Assembly: GCA_003999685.1 (NCBI GenBank)
Contig: CP021233.1
Location: 62,001-126,000, forward strand
DNA length: 64,000 nucleotides
Source: Taiwanofungus camphoratus
Taxonomy: Eukaryota > Basidiomycota > Agaricomycetes > Polyporales > Taiwanofungaceae
Reading direction: 5' to 3'
A program made the translations under genes and the position numbers. The number at the start of each line of letters is the position of its first letter. The first letter of the stretch is position 1. Below are positions 1-10,913 of the stretch, in pieces. Under the pieces are notes generated by a model. The model did no database searches. It was given only the letters and a program-made list of their open reading frames with translations, and was not told where the DNA came from.

Positions 1-1163
1 TATCGAGAAGTAGGTAAGGGTGTGCAAAGAAGGATCGGGCCTACCTTCTGTGCGACCTCCTGCAGCACGGGATTCCCGAACTCGCCGCGCACGAGCGGAC
101 AGTAAGCTTGGACGACGATCCCCTTCTCGTTGCAATAATCAACGATGGGCCTTTGCTGGCAGAAGGGATGCAGCTACAGGGCGTGAGGCAAGCATCACAC
201 GTTGGCAAGAGATCAGAGCGAATTCCACGGGGTCAGCAGACGAGTTCTCAATGCGAACCTCGATCTGGTTCACGGCGGGGGTGTCGAGGCCAGCTTCCCG
301 GATTTCCTCGAGGTGCTTCACACCACTGTCGCAATAACATCGTGAGGAACACGTGAAATTAGGCATATGCTCTGCACCTTCTGGCAAGGGGCGTACACAT
401 ACTAGTTTGACACGCCGACCGTCCTGAGCTTCCCGGCTCTCTGCGCATCCAGGAGGGCCTTCCATGTAGCGAGACGCGTTTCCCTCCCGGAGAGCGGGCT
501 GTGGATGAGATAGAGGTCGATATAGTCTGCGCGCAAGACGCGGCCAGCGATCAGCTCCGAGCCGAAACGTATTCACAGACGAGGACGACGACGACGCTCA
601 TGATACCGACCGAAGCCAAACTGCCGCAGCGACGCGTCGACCGCCTCCAGGGTGCTCCCGTACCCATGGTCGGGATGGTATATCTTGGACGCTGGAACGA
701 ACCGCGGGCCAGCGTGAGCAGCGCAGCGCGGGCGGCCAAGCCAAATCAGACCATGCACTGACGAAAACCTCGGTCCTCGGGACCGCGCTCTCCCGCACGG
801 CACGCCCGACCTGCGCCTCGTTGTTATAGTACCGCGCAGAGTCGATGTGTCTGCGTCCGTCGTCAGGCGCGGCTCGGGGGGGGGGGGGCCGCGGCCGCAG
901 AAAACGCGCGCCGTGGCTACTAAATTTGGCAGACGCACCTGTACCCGCGCTCCAGGGCGACGGTGCACGCGGGCGCGCAGTCGTCGTTCTCGAAGACTCC
1001 GAGTCCCAGGAGGGGCATGGAATGGCCTGGGGGGGGAGGAACGGGAACACGCTCAGTGCTGGCCTGCTCTACGCCCGTCACACACGTCCGAGTTGGAGCA
1101 GCAGCACGCACCGGAAGAAAGGCGGACCGCGGACGCCAGACTCAACGGCTCGCGCTCGGACAT
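1..1163 (-). CDS. Aldo-keto reductase, tandem copy 1 (3' end outside window)
   Basis: NAD(P)H-dependent aldo-keto reductase of the cytosolic TIM-barrel superfamily; substrate unknown. Start chosen at 1163 because exon 1 (1112-1163) ends LSSG and splices to an exon from 1026 giving the family start [12 protein letters not shown]. Following exons encode HIDSARYYNNE (catalytic Asp and Tyr), TSKIYHPDHGY (catalytic Lys), LIHSPLSG (catalytic His), SGVKHLEEI and [10 protein letters not shown]. The last exon seen ends QEVAQK near 45 at a GT donor, so the C-terminal barrel helices and cofactor-binding loop lie upstream of position 1. Intron positions match those of the copy at 1744-3093, so the two arose by tandem duplication. 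All four catalytic residues are kept and no frame break was seen. Family sure, substrate unknown. Confidence 0.85.
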
Positions 1164-1743
1164 GGCTCGGCTAGTTACTACGCACTGTCGCGGAAGGGGA
1201 CGAGGGTTAGGTTAGGTTGCGAGAGGCTGGGTCCTGACGGTGGCGTGGACCTGCATTTATACCGCCGTAGTTATGTAAGTATCGACTCGGACGCGGAGTC
1301 CTGCCCCCAGGCTCGTGAGTGTTCTTCCACGATGTCACGGTACTCAGCGCCGAGCGTAGATCGATTGGGGTCTCCGAGTCCCTGAGGAGCCATATCACGA
1401 TGCACGAGTAAACTCGGCCCGATAGGTCGACGTATTTGGTGAGGGAACACCGTGAAAACATCCTTTGCTTCCCAAGGGTTCGGCGAAGAGCCAAATGCCA
1501 TTGCGAGACTACGGACATACGCAATGGTTGAAGTCATAAACGTAACGATACACTGGTTCCGCTCTCTCCAGACTGCCCGCTCGGACGGCAACGTTGCGCG
1601 TCCCCATGAGTGGGCAGCGGGAAGCCGCGGCCTGGAGGAGGAGGGACCGCTGTGTTCTAGTGGGTACATACTATAAATATGCCTCCCCGCTCGGCGCGGG
1701 ACTCTTGAGCCGCATACGCCGCCCACCGCGAGCCCCCGCGCAC
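1164..1743. other. Spacer between the tandem aldo-keto reductase genes
   Basis: Contains the promoter of copy 1 and the 3' flank of copy 2. Nothing else recognised. Confidence 0.5.
1256..1261 (-). promoter_or_regulatory. TATA box of aldo-keto reductase copy 1
   Basis: TATAAA on the minus strand, 93 bp upstream of the ATG at 1163. Just upstream on that strand lies a CCTAACC repeat (1206-1219 region). Placement is right for a core promoter; no transcript evidence. Confidence 0.4.
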
Positions 1744-3093
1744 CTACTCCGCGTCCACCCAGTAAAAGCCGAGCGCGCCGTCCTTGCCCCTGTCGAGCGT
1801 GTCGATCTGCGCCATGTCCTCCGCCGCGATCTCAAAGTCGTACAGGTCCGCGTTGGACACGACGCGCGCCGGCTTGGACGACTTGGGCAGCGGGCTGAAG
1901 CTGCACGCGCGCGCGCGCAGAGGGGGAAGGGGGAAGGGGAAGGGGGGGAGGGTAAGCGCGAGGACCGGGACGCAGAAAACGGACAGACAACGTACCCATG
2001 CTGGAGGGACCACCGCACGAGCACGTGCGAGACGTCCTTGTTGTACTGTGCACGCAGGGAAACGTCAGCTCGGCGCACGCAAGGCGGGGAACCACAGCCA
2101 AGGCCGCACCTTTTGCGAGACCGCCTGCAGGATCGGGTTGTCGAACCCGCCGCGGACGAGCGGGCAGTACGCCTGCACGACGATGCCGTTCTCCCGGCAG
2201 TAGTCGACGATGGGCCTCTGCTGGCAGAAGGGCTGGAGCTGCAGAGCACGGGCGATGTGAGCGCGCGGGCGGGACGGCGGGTGCCTGGGACGTACCTCGA
2301 TCTGGTTGACTGAAGGCATAGGAAGCCCCACTTCGCGGATCTCCTCGAGGTGCTTGACACCGCTGCAACGGTGGGGAGAACGAACAGGGTCAGACTCGAC
2401 GACCACTCGCGAGAGAGATGTCGGGGACTTACTAGTTGGACACGCCGATGGTCCTGACCTTGCCAGCCTTCTGTGCATCGAGGAGAGCTCGCCACGTTGC
2501 GATGCGCTTTTCCTTCCCCGAAAGAGGGCAGTGGATGAGGTAGAGGTCAAGGTAGTCTGTCAGAGCGCGATACGGTCAGACTTGACAAAGCACAAAAGGA
2601 ACATGATAATTATTCACCGAAACCGAATCGCTGGAGCGACTCGTCGACTGCCTTCAATGCCTGGTCGTAGCCGTGGTCGTCATGAAACACTTTCGAAGCT
2701 ATCGGGTCAAGACAGCACGTCAACATGACGAACATGAAAGCTCCCGAGGGAAAAGACACGCACTGATGAAGATCTCGTCGCGAGGCACTCCGCTTTCCCG
2801 TACAGCGTGGCCGACCTGGGCCTCGTTCCTGTATCTGCGTGCAGAGTCGATGTGTCTGGCGTACGAACGGTGAGCACGACGGCACGGGGCAACGGAGTCG
2901 GGCACGCACCTGTAGCCGTGCCTGAGCGCGGCGATGCAGGCGGGCACGCAGTCTTCGTTTTTGTAAACCCCCAGACCGAGGAGGGGCATGGGATAATCTA
3001 CAGAGCATGCTCAGCCGAGGGGGGGAGCTGCAGAACGTCCGGACGCTGCTCACCGGAAGAAAGGCGGACAGAGGAGGTCAGGCTCAGAGACAT
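1744..3093 (-). CDS. Aldo-keto reductase, tandem copy 2 (complete)
   Basis: Complete NAD(P)H-dependent aldo-keto reductase, about 275 residues. Nine exons can be laid out with GT-AG borders: 3054-3093, 2910-2997, 2764-2855, 2618-2698, 2433-2556, 2296-2362, 2110-2238, 1996-2036 and a last one ending with the stop at 1744-1746. Start at 3093 gives [13 protein letters not shown] followed by [13 protein letters not shown]. Catalytic tetrad visible: Asp in HIDSAR, Tyr in RRYRNE, Lys in TSKVFHD, His in LIHCPLSG. Later blocks are [44 protein letters not shown] and the cofactor-side [14 protein letters not shown]. One intron carries a CG/GGGGAA low-complexity tract near 1905-1965. Same strand and intron pattern as the neighbouring copy. 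Substrate cannot be read from the sequence. Confidence 0.9.
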
Positions 3094-3162
3094 TTTGGAG
3101 TTGTGGGTGGGGAAGCGACTGAGATGAGGACGCGGATGAAACGGAGGGAGTCGCTGTGAGTA

Positions 3163-3168
3163 CTTATA
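3163..3168 (-). promoter_or_regulatory. Possible TATA element of aldo-keto reductase copy 2
   Basis: TATAAG on the minus strand about 70 bp upstream of the ATG at 3093. Position fits a core promoter; weak match. Confidence 0.3.
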
Positions 3169-3170
3169 CT

Positions 3171-5721
3171 TCGACGTCCATCGTGGGGGTGGAGTTCGGT
3201 TGTACAATCAAGTACTGAACGCCGCACGGTCGCTTCGGGCTCGGACTACAGGAGCAATGCATCTTTGCAAACTGTTCTTCCGCACCAAACATGCGCAGGC
3301 CCCCTTTTTTTTTTCGGCAACGTTGAAAATATTGCTGAAAAGGAAAGCTGGGAGGAGAAAGCATAACGACACGGCCAAAACGAGCTGAGCGCAACGCCCA
3401 CACTGGCGTAATAGATTAGATCAAGATGGCAGCCGCTCGTCACAGAAGATAACGCGTACGAGCATCCCCGAAAGAGCCACAGCCGTGCCGACTGTAGAGG
3501 CGGTCGCGATGCGTGGTGCATGCAGACGCTTGAAGGCCAGTAACGCTCAGGCTCAGGCGCACAAGGAGCGACAATCAGAATACAACAGACCTGATACCAT
3601 GGACTGATGCGCGCCTGAGGATGGACTTGTCGCGCGTGCAAGTGGGCGGCGAGTGATGTCACCCACAGATAGAGTAACTTGCCGCAGATGCAGGGCACAA
3701 ACCGCGATCGGCAGGCACCCCGGAAATAAGACAAGATTGACGATAGCGACCCGAAGAACACACACAACCCACCACCCCGGAACCACATTAGGATGCGTTG
3801 TGGAGAGGCAAAGTCCGGCAAGACAGGGGTCCTTCCCTTTTGGCGCCGCTTGCTCTGTGAACGCGTTCGCGACGCGTCCCTCAAACGCGCTCGCGGGCGG
3901 CACCGTCGCTGCCCATTGATCGATCTGATCACCATCTGATTTTCCGGAAAACATATCCCACTCTGGCGGGCGCCAAATCGCTCGCAAACCGGCAATGCCC
4001 CAAAACCATGGCGCTGATTACCTAACAGCGAAAGCGGTAGTGGCCGACACGCACACTGACAACGTCATGTCCCCGGTCGCGACGTCTCCGAGGCTATGTG
4101 TGGACCCAAATTCGACGCATCCGAGTCAAAGGGTTCCTGTTGATACACGTAAGCCGCATACACAGGTACGTTCCATGTAGAGTGGAAAGTCATTCAGCAA
4201 TCCGCCATCAATTTGTATTCAAGCTTTGAAGACCCAGAGTTAAAATAGATACGAGTGAGCCCGCTTTCTAACTCGGAGGGATCTGTCCGAAGACTCCGAA
4301 CCAGAAGCGGAGCATGCCGAGGCAATCACGTGAATCAACGCATCCATCCGAAACGATGCCGTTAACTTCCAAGCCCGCCTCATCGTGAAAACGTGAAGGG
4401 GAGTCTCCAACCTCGTCTGGCGTCTTTTGGTCGTCCCGCAAGAAGAAAGCCAGGATTCCATTTGTTTTCATAGCGCCGTCGGAACAACCTGCGCGACTGG
4501 ACCAACACCGATACAAGCCAACGAGACGACGAGCATCACGCTTCCAGTCATATCCGCAGACGTCGTCGATCCGAGCTTTTGCTACGGCGCTTCGTCAGCA
4601 AGGCCAGGATGTTGGACCCTCAAAGCACCGTTCAGCGCTTTCGTTCAGCGGGCTTCGTTCACACGCGCGCCTGATTGCGTTATCGCTGGCCGTGCGGTCC
4701 ACCCGCTGCAGTCATAACACATCGTCCTCTGCGCCATGGCGTGGGGCCAGATCTCGCCCTATTGTCCACTGACCACTGCCTTCCCTTCATAAGCACATAC
4801 ACGCAACGTGTCAAGCACGGATGGAACAGTACAGGCCCTCAACGTTCACCCCCGCTTCATGCCTTTTCCCCGGTCCCTGAGCGTCCCACATCCCACTCGC
4901 CAGGGAACTCGCCTCGTCAAGAGTCGACGTCGCGGGTAGAGCGGGGGTATGGGACGACGCATCGCCTGCGGCGGACGGATCCTGTCGGGCTCTATGATAA
5001 GGAACGTTTATAGGTCCTTCGAACGGGGACAGCGCGAACTTCCGAGTCGTCGCAGGCTGAGGCGGCGGATTGGATTCGGGCCAGGACGTCTAAGCGTCCT
5101 GGTCCAGTTGAGACTGCGGGCGCCACCCTCGTGTCCTGTAGGCTGTAGCTATCAGGCTGACTTGCGGTTTTCATCGGTGCACCAGGCACCATCGTCCCAG
5201 AAATGTGAGCATGGTAACACGCGGCGATCAGAGAATGCTCAACCGGGCTTCTACTTCTCCCTCCCCGTGACCGTGCGCTCTGCGTGTGGGATGATACAAC
5301 ACCGCTGTGCTGTTCTTCGGCCCCCTGAGCGACGGATTACCACGGTCATTAAGAGTGGGCCCTGTCACCGCAGAACACGCGTGAGGCTGATACTTACATC
5401 ATGCTCTGCGTTCGGGTTCATTACGAGCAATGTCGCATTTACTGCCCATCATGCGGCTTCGCCCGTCTATTTTGGCAACGCTCGAAGAATCCGAACTGTT
5501 TCGACGCGAGTAAGGTTGGATTTCAGAGGAAGCCGCCAGACTATGCTGTCTACTACTCATGTGCCCATGTCTCAAGGAGAGATCATCTTTCGCTGTTAGT
5601 GACATCCTGCCCAACCCGAGTTCTGTTGTCAAAAATAGACGTTATAAAGAGTCTCAGAAAGACTGTAATTTGCGGGCGGCATGTCCTTTCGCTTGAAGCT
5701 ACTATGCAGTTCCCGGCCATC
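3171..5721. other. Unassigned intergenic stretch
   Basis: No exon set with a recognisable protein family was found on either strand. A 249-codon open frame on the minus strand (3246-3995) has no family features and no intron logic. No repeat family of this window occurs here. Confidence 0.4.
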
Positions 5722-7335
5722 ATGTCGACGGAACAAAGTGCAGCAGAGGCCGCCTCGGTCCTGCGCGAAAAGTTGGTTCCTAGACGTCCTGTCGGAATTC
5801 CGTCGACAATGACCGCGTTCTGCCAGCTTTAGTGACACTTGCTGTAAAATAGCGGCATCCTGTGAGAGTCGAGTCACGTATTGCTCTCTTCAAGTTCTGC
5901 AATCAAATAACAGGAACCGCTCAACAATTCTTGTTTTCTACGAACATGTAGCTACCTTTGCCCAGGAAGCGGGTTGACCGGTGCGACACTGACATTTTCC
6001 CTAAACCGTTATATGACGTTGTCGACGGGCATCACGATATTGTTGTTCATATTCACATGGAAAACTACTGCGGTGAGCTCTCCGTGGTTTTGTTCAACAT
6101 ATTAATATCCCTATAGAGGTGGGTTCGAACTGCGTTTGCATACGCAGTGCGCTGATAGGGCGCCCGCGTAGCTGCGTGTCTGTAAACGTATACGATCTGG
6201 TGCTCTCATAAATATCATCTATTGTATCTGCAGGTGTGCGTTCAACGTTGTCTTATCATGACTGTTCCTACACCCAACTTCTCTACAGTCTTCGCGGCTC
6301 TTCGAGTCTATGCCATTAGCGATCGCAATCGGGCCATTACCTCCGCCTCTTTAGTGTTAGGATTGATACCTTTTTGTATAGACTTGGTGCGAGCTGATCA
6401 TAAGGACGATTCTTTACGATCGAGCTACTAGTAACACCAACAGTGTGCTATTTAACAGACATCAGAACGTCGTACACGCACGTTGTCTTGCCAGCATTTG
6501 GCAACTCATGTCTGGACAACTCTACCGTATCGAATGCTACAAATAACACGTTGTCTTGTCGTTGAGCTTGATCTATCTCTCTCATCATACACTATATGCA
6601 TTCCAGTGCTCACAGCGGCTCGGACGTGTGCAATTGCATCGGAATAGATCGTTCTTTTGGTGGCCTGGTCCAAGACGCACGAGACAGTACGATCTGCAAA
6701 GCAGGCAAACTTGAAGGCTTCACTCGCAACCCAGTTTTTACGAGACGGTGGGTCGTTCCCATTACGTGCCTGGCCCCCACCGACACCGACATATCCCAGG
6801 CACTGTTTACTTTGTGTACGCGCCGAGAGTCGTTTGTCATCGACTACTAGAACGAGTCGACTGTTACCAGCCTACTCCTACTGTTGAACGGCGTCCATAT
6901 AACATTGTATCTTGCCAATATCAGTATCAACTCCCTTTATTTCAACATAAACCCGCTTCCTCACTCTGTACCATGACTGTCGACGTTGACCCTGTCACAG
7001 GATATCATCTATTCTCATCTCTCGGTTCCTCTTTGATTTACGCCAGGCCCCCATGGCATGAGGAACACGCGGGATGTTCGTCCTTTGCGCATTCGCTTGA
7101 TCCACAGCCGTCCCGGTCGCGGCGAATGTCGGACGTGCGATTCGCATCCACTGTCATTGGGAACTTGGGTGAACCGCGGCGTCACAGGGTCATGACGTCG
7201 CGAGGGAAGGCAGCGGTATATAATTGGAACATGGCAGTATTTATAGCGGCGAAGCAGACATGCTATTTATCGCCTTGCGCGCCGAGCTCCGAGCCGTGTT
7301 GCGAACACCGTTATGCATACACTGGTGCATGGTGA
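5722..7335 (+). CDS. DUF6533-type seven-helix membrane protein (probable gene)
   Basis: Integral membrane protein of the DUF6533-type family, which is large in Agaricomycetes; function unknown. Proposed start at 5722 reads MSTEQSAAEAASVL, the usual short N-terminus. Later pieces in order: TFSLNRYMTLSTGI (about 5990-6030, like the family FLLNRYLPL block), FAALRVYAISDRNRAI plus a hydrophobic helix (about 6290-6385, the ALRVYA-S-RN signature), LVAWSKTHETVRSAK (about 6655-6700), LRDG spliced to TVYFVY (intron about 6747-6799) and MSDVRFASTVIGNLGEP near the C-terminus (7124-7175). The last block and its order are typical of the family. Exon borders in the first third were not all resolved, so it may be partly decayed. 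End taken as the first stop after the C-terminal block. Confidence 0.5.
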
Positions 7336-8099
7336 CCTCGAGCACCTTCTCGATGATTCGCGTTGCGGTCAAGAACCTGCTCCATGAGCGTACACGATCA
7401 GTGTACTTGGCACTATCACAAACGGACCCAAAAGCACTACTAACTAGTAAATGAGAGCAGTTCAGACCAAGAAGTTATTTTTAAGAAAATACATAGACTT
7501 CGTCACGACTCGCAATTAATTACCTTGGCCCGGTACCGCTCTGGCTCATGGCAGCTTTTCGTATTGCGTCCGCAAATCGGGTCTGCACAATTGCTTCATG
7601 TTTCCGCAATGTTCGCACCGCTTCTGAAAGTTGGTCTGTGCCTTTCCGAAGGTACACATGTGAAATTCGCCCGAGACGGATATGGTCTAGCGACTCTTGC
7701 CCATCCGAAAGAGTTGAAGCGATGAATAATCAGAGCGCAATCTGCTCGAGCCTGGGACAACTGATCATTCCAAGGCGACTTTATTCGAGGATGTTGTCGC
7801 TCTACAGCTCGAACAGCAAGTTCCAGCACTGCAATGGATAGCCCGAATCACTTCGTGTTTGGAAACGAAGGTCTGCAACGGGCCCGCTCGGAGTGCCGCA
7901 GCGAATGAAGATCATCATACTGTTCTCGCCATCAAACGGTGGGAACGCACAGCTCAGCTGAACAGCTGCCGTATGGGGGTCCGAACGGCGACCAGTGCTT
8001 GACACGAGTCGCTCTCGCCTCCACTACCGTATACATAAACCCCATCGTCTCGATCCTTGGAGCTTGGATCCCCGAGCGAGACAAATCCTATAGAGCATC
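7336..8099. other. Intergenic, 5' flank of the dioxygenase gene
   Basis: No coding signal recognised. The end of the stretch serves as promoter region of the gene starting at 8100. Confidence 0.4.
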
Positions 8100-8845
8100 A
8101 TGCGCGCGTACTACATGGATGACCTTCCCGGCGACCAGCGTCTGCTGCACGACTCTGGCCGCTCCGTCCCCGAGGAGACTCTCGATGCGCTCGGCGTCCT
8201 CCGCTGGCACATCCCCGTCGACCCCGCCGGTCAATGGCAGAGCCGGGTCGACGCCATCGCCGACGAGCGCAGCTACCGCAACCGCGACATCGTCGTCGTG
8301 ACCAAGGAGGGCATGGGAGAACAGTTCGAGGCCAATCTGAAGAAGTTCTATCACGAGTGAGGACTCTTTATCGCAGCCTGCCTCGTGTTCGGCGTTGCGG
8401 TATTCGACACTAACGTGATCATGACACAGACATATGCACGAGGACGAAGAGATCAGGTACATCATCGAGGGCAGTGGGTTCTTCGACGTTCGCGGTGCGT
8501 TGTATAAGCACCACTCCACATATGCATCGCCATGCCCATCTTCGCACAGAGCACTCCACGGACGCCTGGGTCCGCCTCCACGTCACCGCAGGCGACATGA
8601 TCGTCCTCCCCGCCGGCATCTACCACCGCTTCTCCCTCGACACGGGCAACAAGTCTCGCACCATGCGTCTCTTCAAGGTCTGGAAAAGTCACCCGTCCTT
8701 CGTGATTCTCAGATAAGCTTATCATCTCATTGTCTGGAAGGACGAACCCAAGTGGATCGCCTACAACCGCAGCAGCGAGACCGACACCAACCCGTACCGG
8801 TTGGGCTACCTCAAGACCGTCCAGGGTGTCTCCGTGGGGGCTTGA
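8100..8845 (+). CDS. ADI1: Acireductone dioxygenase (methionine salvage)
   Basis: Cupin metalloenzyme that oxidises the acireductone 1,2-dihydroxy-3-keto-5-methylthiopentene to formate and 2-keto-4-methylthiobutyrate in the methionine salvage pathway; the family can bind Fe or Ni. Four exons, 8100-8356, 8430-8494, 8550-8677 and 8741-8845, add up to 555 nt, giving 184 residues, the usual length. Start [14 protein letters not shown] is the standard N-terminus. Metal ligands appear as His87, His89 and Glu93 (HMHEDEE) and His133 (YHRF), matching the human enzyme's spacing. The third intron begins GTCTGG and ends TCTGGAAG, an unusual donor flanked by a short direct repeat, but the reading frame is restored by it (LFK joined to DEPKW). 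Single-copy housekeeping gene; no operon context. Confidence 0.95.
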
Positions 8846-10913
8846 CGCGTTGGTAGGATAGCCGGCATACGGGGCTAGGAACGTATGCGTCTCGAAGTCT
8901 ATTCGTTATCAGTAACACCGGAATTACTGTACATGATTTGTTGTACACTACGCATTGCGATGTACGCTGTATTGTGTTGCTTTCAATCGGCATAAACCCG
9001 GCACTGGCCGGTCCTTGTACCGTCATGTCTTCGCGGCCGACTCCACAAATATACATTCTTGAGAACACACTCACCTTGCGGCATAATTGACTCATCGTCT
9101 TAAACCACGCCTTGTATAAAGCGCTTGAGCTGAGAGCCAACAGAAATGAGTATCATGGCTACATTGCGCCTTTAGAGGGCGAAAATCGCCTCACACGCGT
9201 AATGAACCCTTCCAATTGCCACGGCCCTGGTGCAAAGATTGGACTCGTGTAATTAAAATGAGGACCATGATGCAAAGGTCGCGCAACTCATAGATCGTTG
9301 GAGACACAGACTATACCAAGGCATACACCGTTCTTCGAGGGCTACACCTATAGGAATGCATCCCGAGGTCCCTCCTATCACTACGGCAGGAATGACACCA
9401 AATACCCGAGCCTGGGCTAGGTCGTATGGGAACAGCCAACCTCGATAATGGGGAGCAGCAGACCTATTGGGCTGGAAACGTATCAACGATGTGCCGGTCG
9501 TTCTCTGGGGCGATGGATTAGTATCGTCAGTAGTGTCACTCCGAGACCACCGATGTCTGAGGTGGCAAGCCTGAATGCAATTGGGTTGTGGTGTTCCCCT
9601 TTATCGTATCACATATTCAAGTGACAGGCCCAGACCTTATGTATACCAACGTAGGGAAAGGTTGAACACAAGGGCAGATAAGCTAGAAAATGTACGGGTT
9701 TCGATTGAATAGCTCACGGCGAGCAACAATAGTGAACCCGGCGTCCAGCGTCCAGTGTCCGTCAACCATTTGACAATGGAGCATAAAAATCGGTCTGTTG
9801 GCCGCGACATCTCGTCTCGGGCTGGATAGGGCTGGGTGCGAACACGAATGCGTGTTGGAGAGCATTTTGAGGGACGTTTTAACATGCCTTCAATTTCGTT
9901 TGCTGGTCAAACCGTTTTTAGGGAATCCCAAGGGCCTAGATCAAAATGGCTCGAAAAGCATCAACGAATAGGATTCCGTGATTGTGCAGGGAAATCCAAG
10001 TCGTCATCTCGTAGACAACGCACCCGCAAAACACTGCCAAACGTAAGTGTCTACCAGAGATGGCACAACCTTTCGCAACCTCAGCGCAGCTTCACTGCAC
10101 AGTCGCCACCCCGTTGAACAAGCTAATATCTGGAACACTCCCATGTACCAACCTTGAGAAAGTCCATTACCAAACCATTGCTTCGAATCTGATGGGTCGT
10201 ACATCTTCGGGCATTCATTTTTTGCTCTAGAAATTCACTCAAGCTACGAATATCATGCACCTTGATGATCGTCCAATCCTGGTATTCATTTCGACGGTGC
10301 GCTCAGGCTGCTGTCTCTCACAGAGTGCGCTCCATTAAAGGGTAGGCGTCACGGTAGTGCCTACAACTGTCGTACAACCAATTCTATATTCGCCTCCGTT
10401 TGCGTAAGCCACAAGCTCGTTTTTGGAAGCATGTTTGACAAGTACAGCGGCCTGGCATCTTCGATTCCCGTTTCGGTTGCGTTCGACAATAGCTTTTCCA
10501 TCCCGGCATGAAGTCTGTCGCTTCGAGCGTCTTCCAGTTAAAGACATGTATCTGCACAGAGCGTATAACACGTTAGATATGTGGGGCTGTTTCACCGGAT
10601 TTGAAGCCTGATTCAAGTTTGCTCGTCGGGCCCACTTTTGCATGATTCTTCTGTAATATCAATTAATTCCTCATTTGATTTCCGGCGCATAGAAGCGAGT
10701 AACGATAAGGTGTGGCTTCCTGGACACCTGTCTGATAGAATACATTGACGGATGCAAGGCTGCTTACAGCGAAGCTTGTCTCACCATTCTCAAACCTGAA
10801 ATTGGTGTTTAAGCTCCCCGAACTGTACCCTGGAGACTCGTATCGAACGATTACTCAAAATTGAGAACCGTTTATATCTCTTTTCTCTTTCCTGGCACTC
10901 TCGAGTCGTGACA
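8846..10913. other. Unassigned intergenic stretch
   Basis: Only short open frames without recognisable family features. No member of the repeat families found elsewhere in the window. The last 50 bases include TTTATAT and a pyrimidine-rich run (10870-10890) that could be the P450 core promoter. Confidence 0.35.

Noticed and set aside
1206-1219. Telomere-like GGTTAGGTTAGG
   Set aside because: Too short and inside a promoter spacer between two genes; no terminal array.
3246-3995. Open frame of 249 codons on the minus strand
   Set aside because: No start context, no intron logic and no recognisable family; composition like its surroundings. Likely chance.
6115-6180. tRNA-like GGTTCGAA box
   Set aside because: No A box at proper distance and no cloverleaf stems could be drawn.
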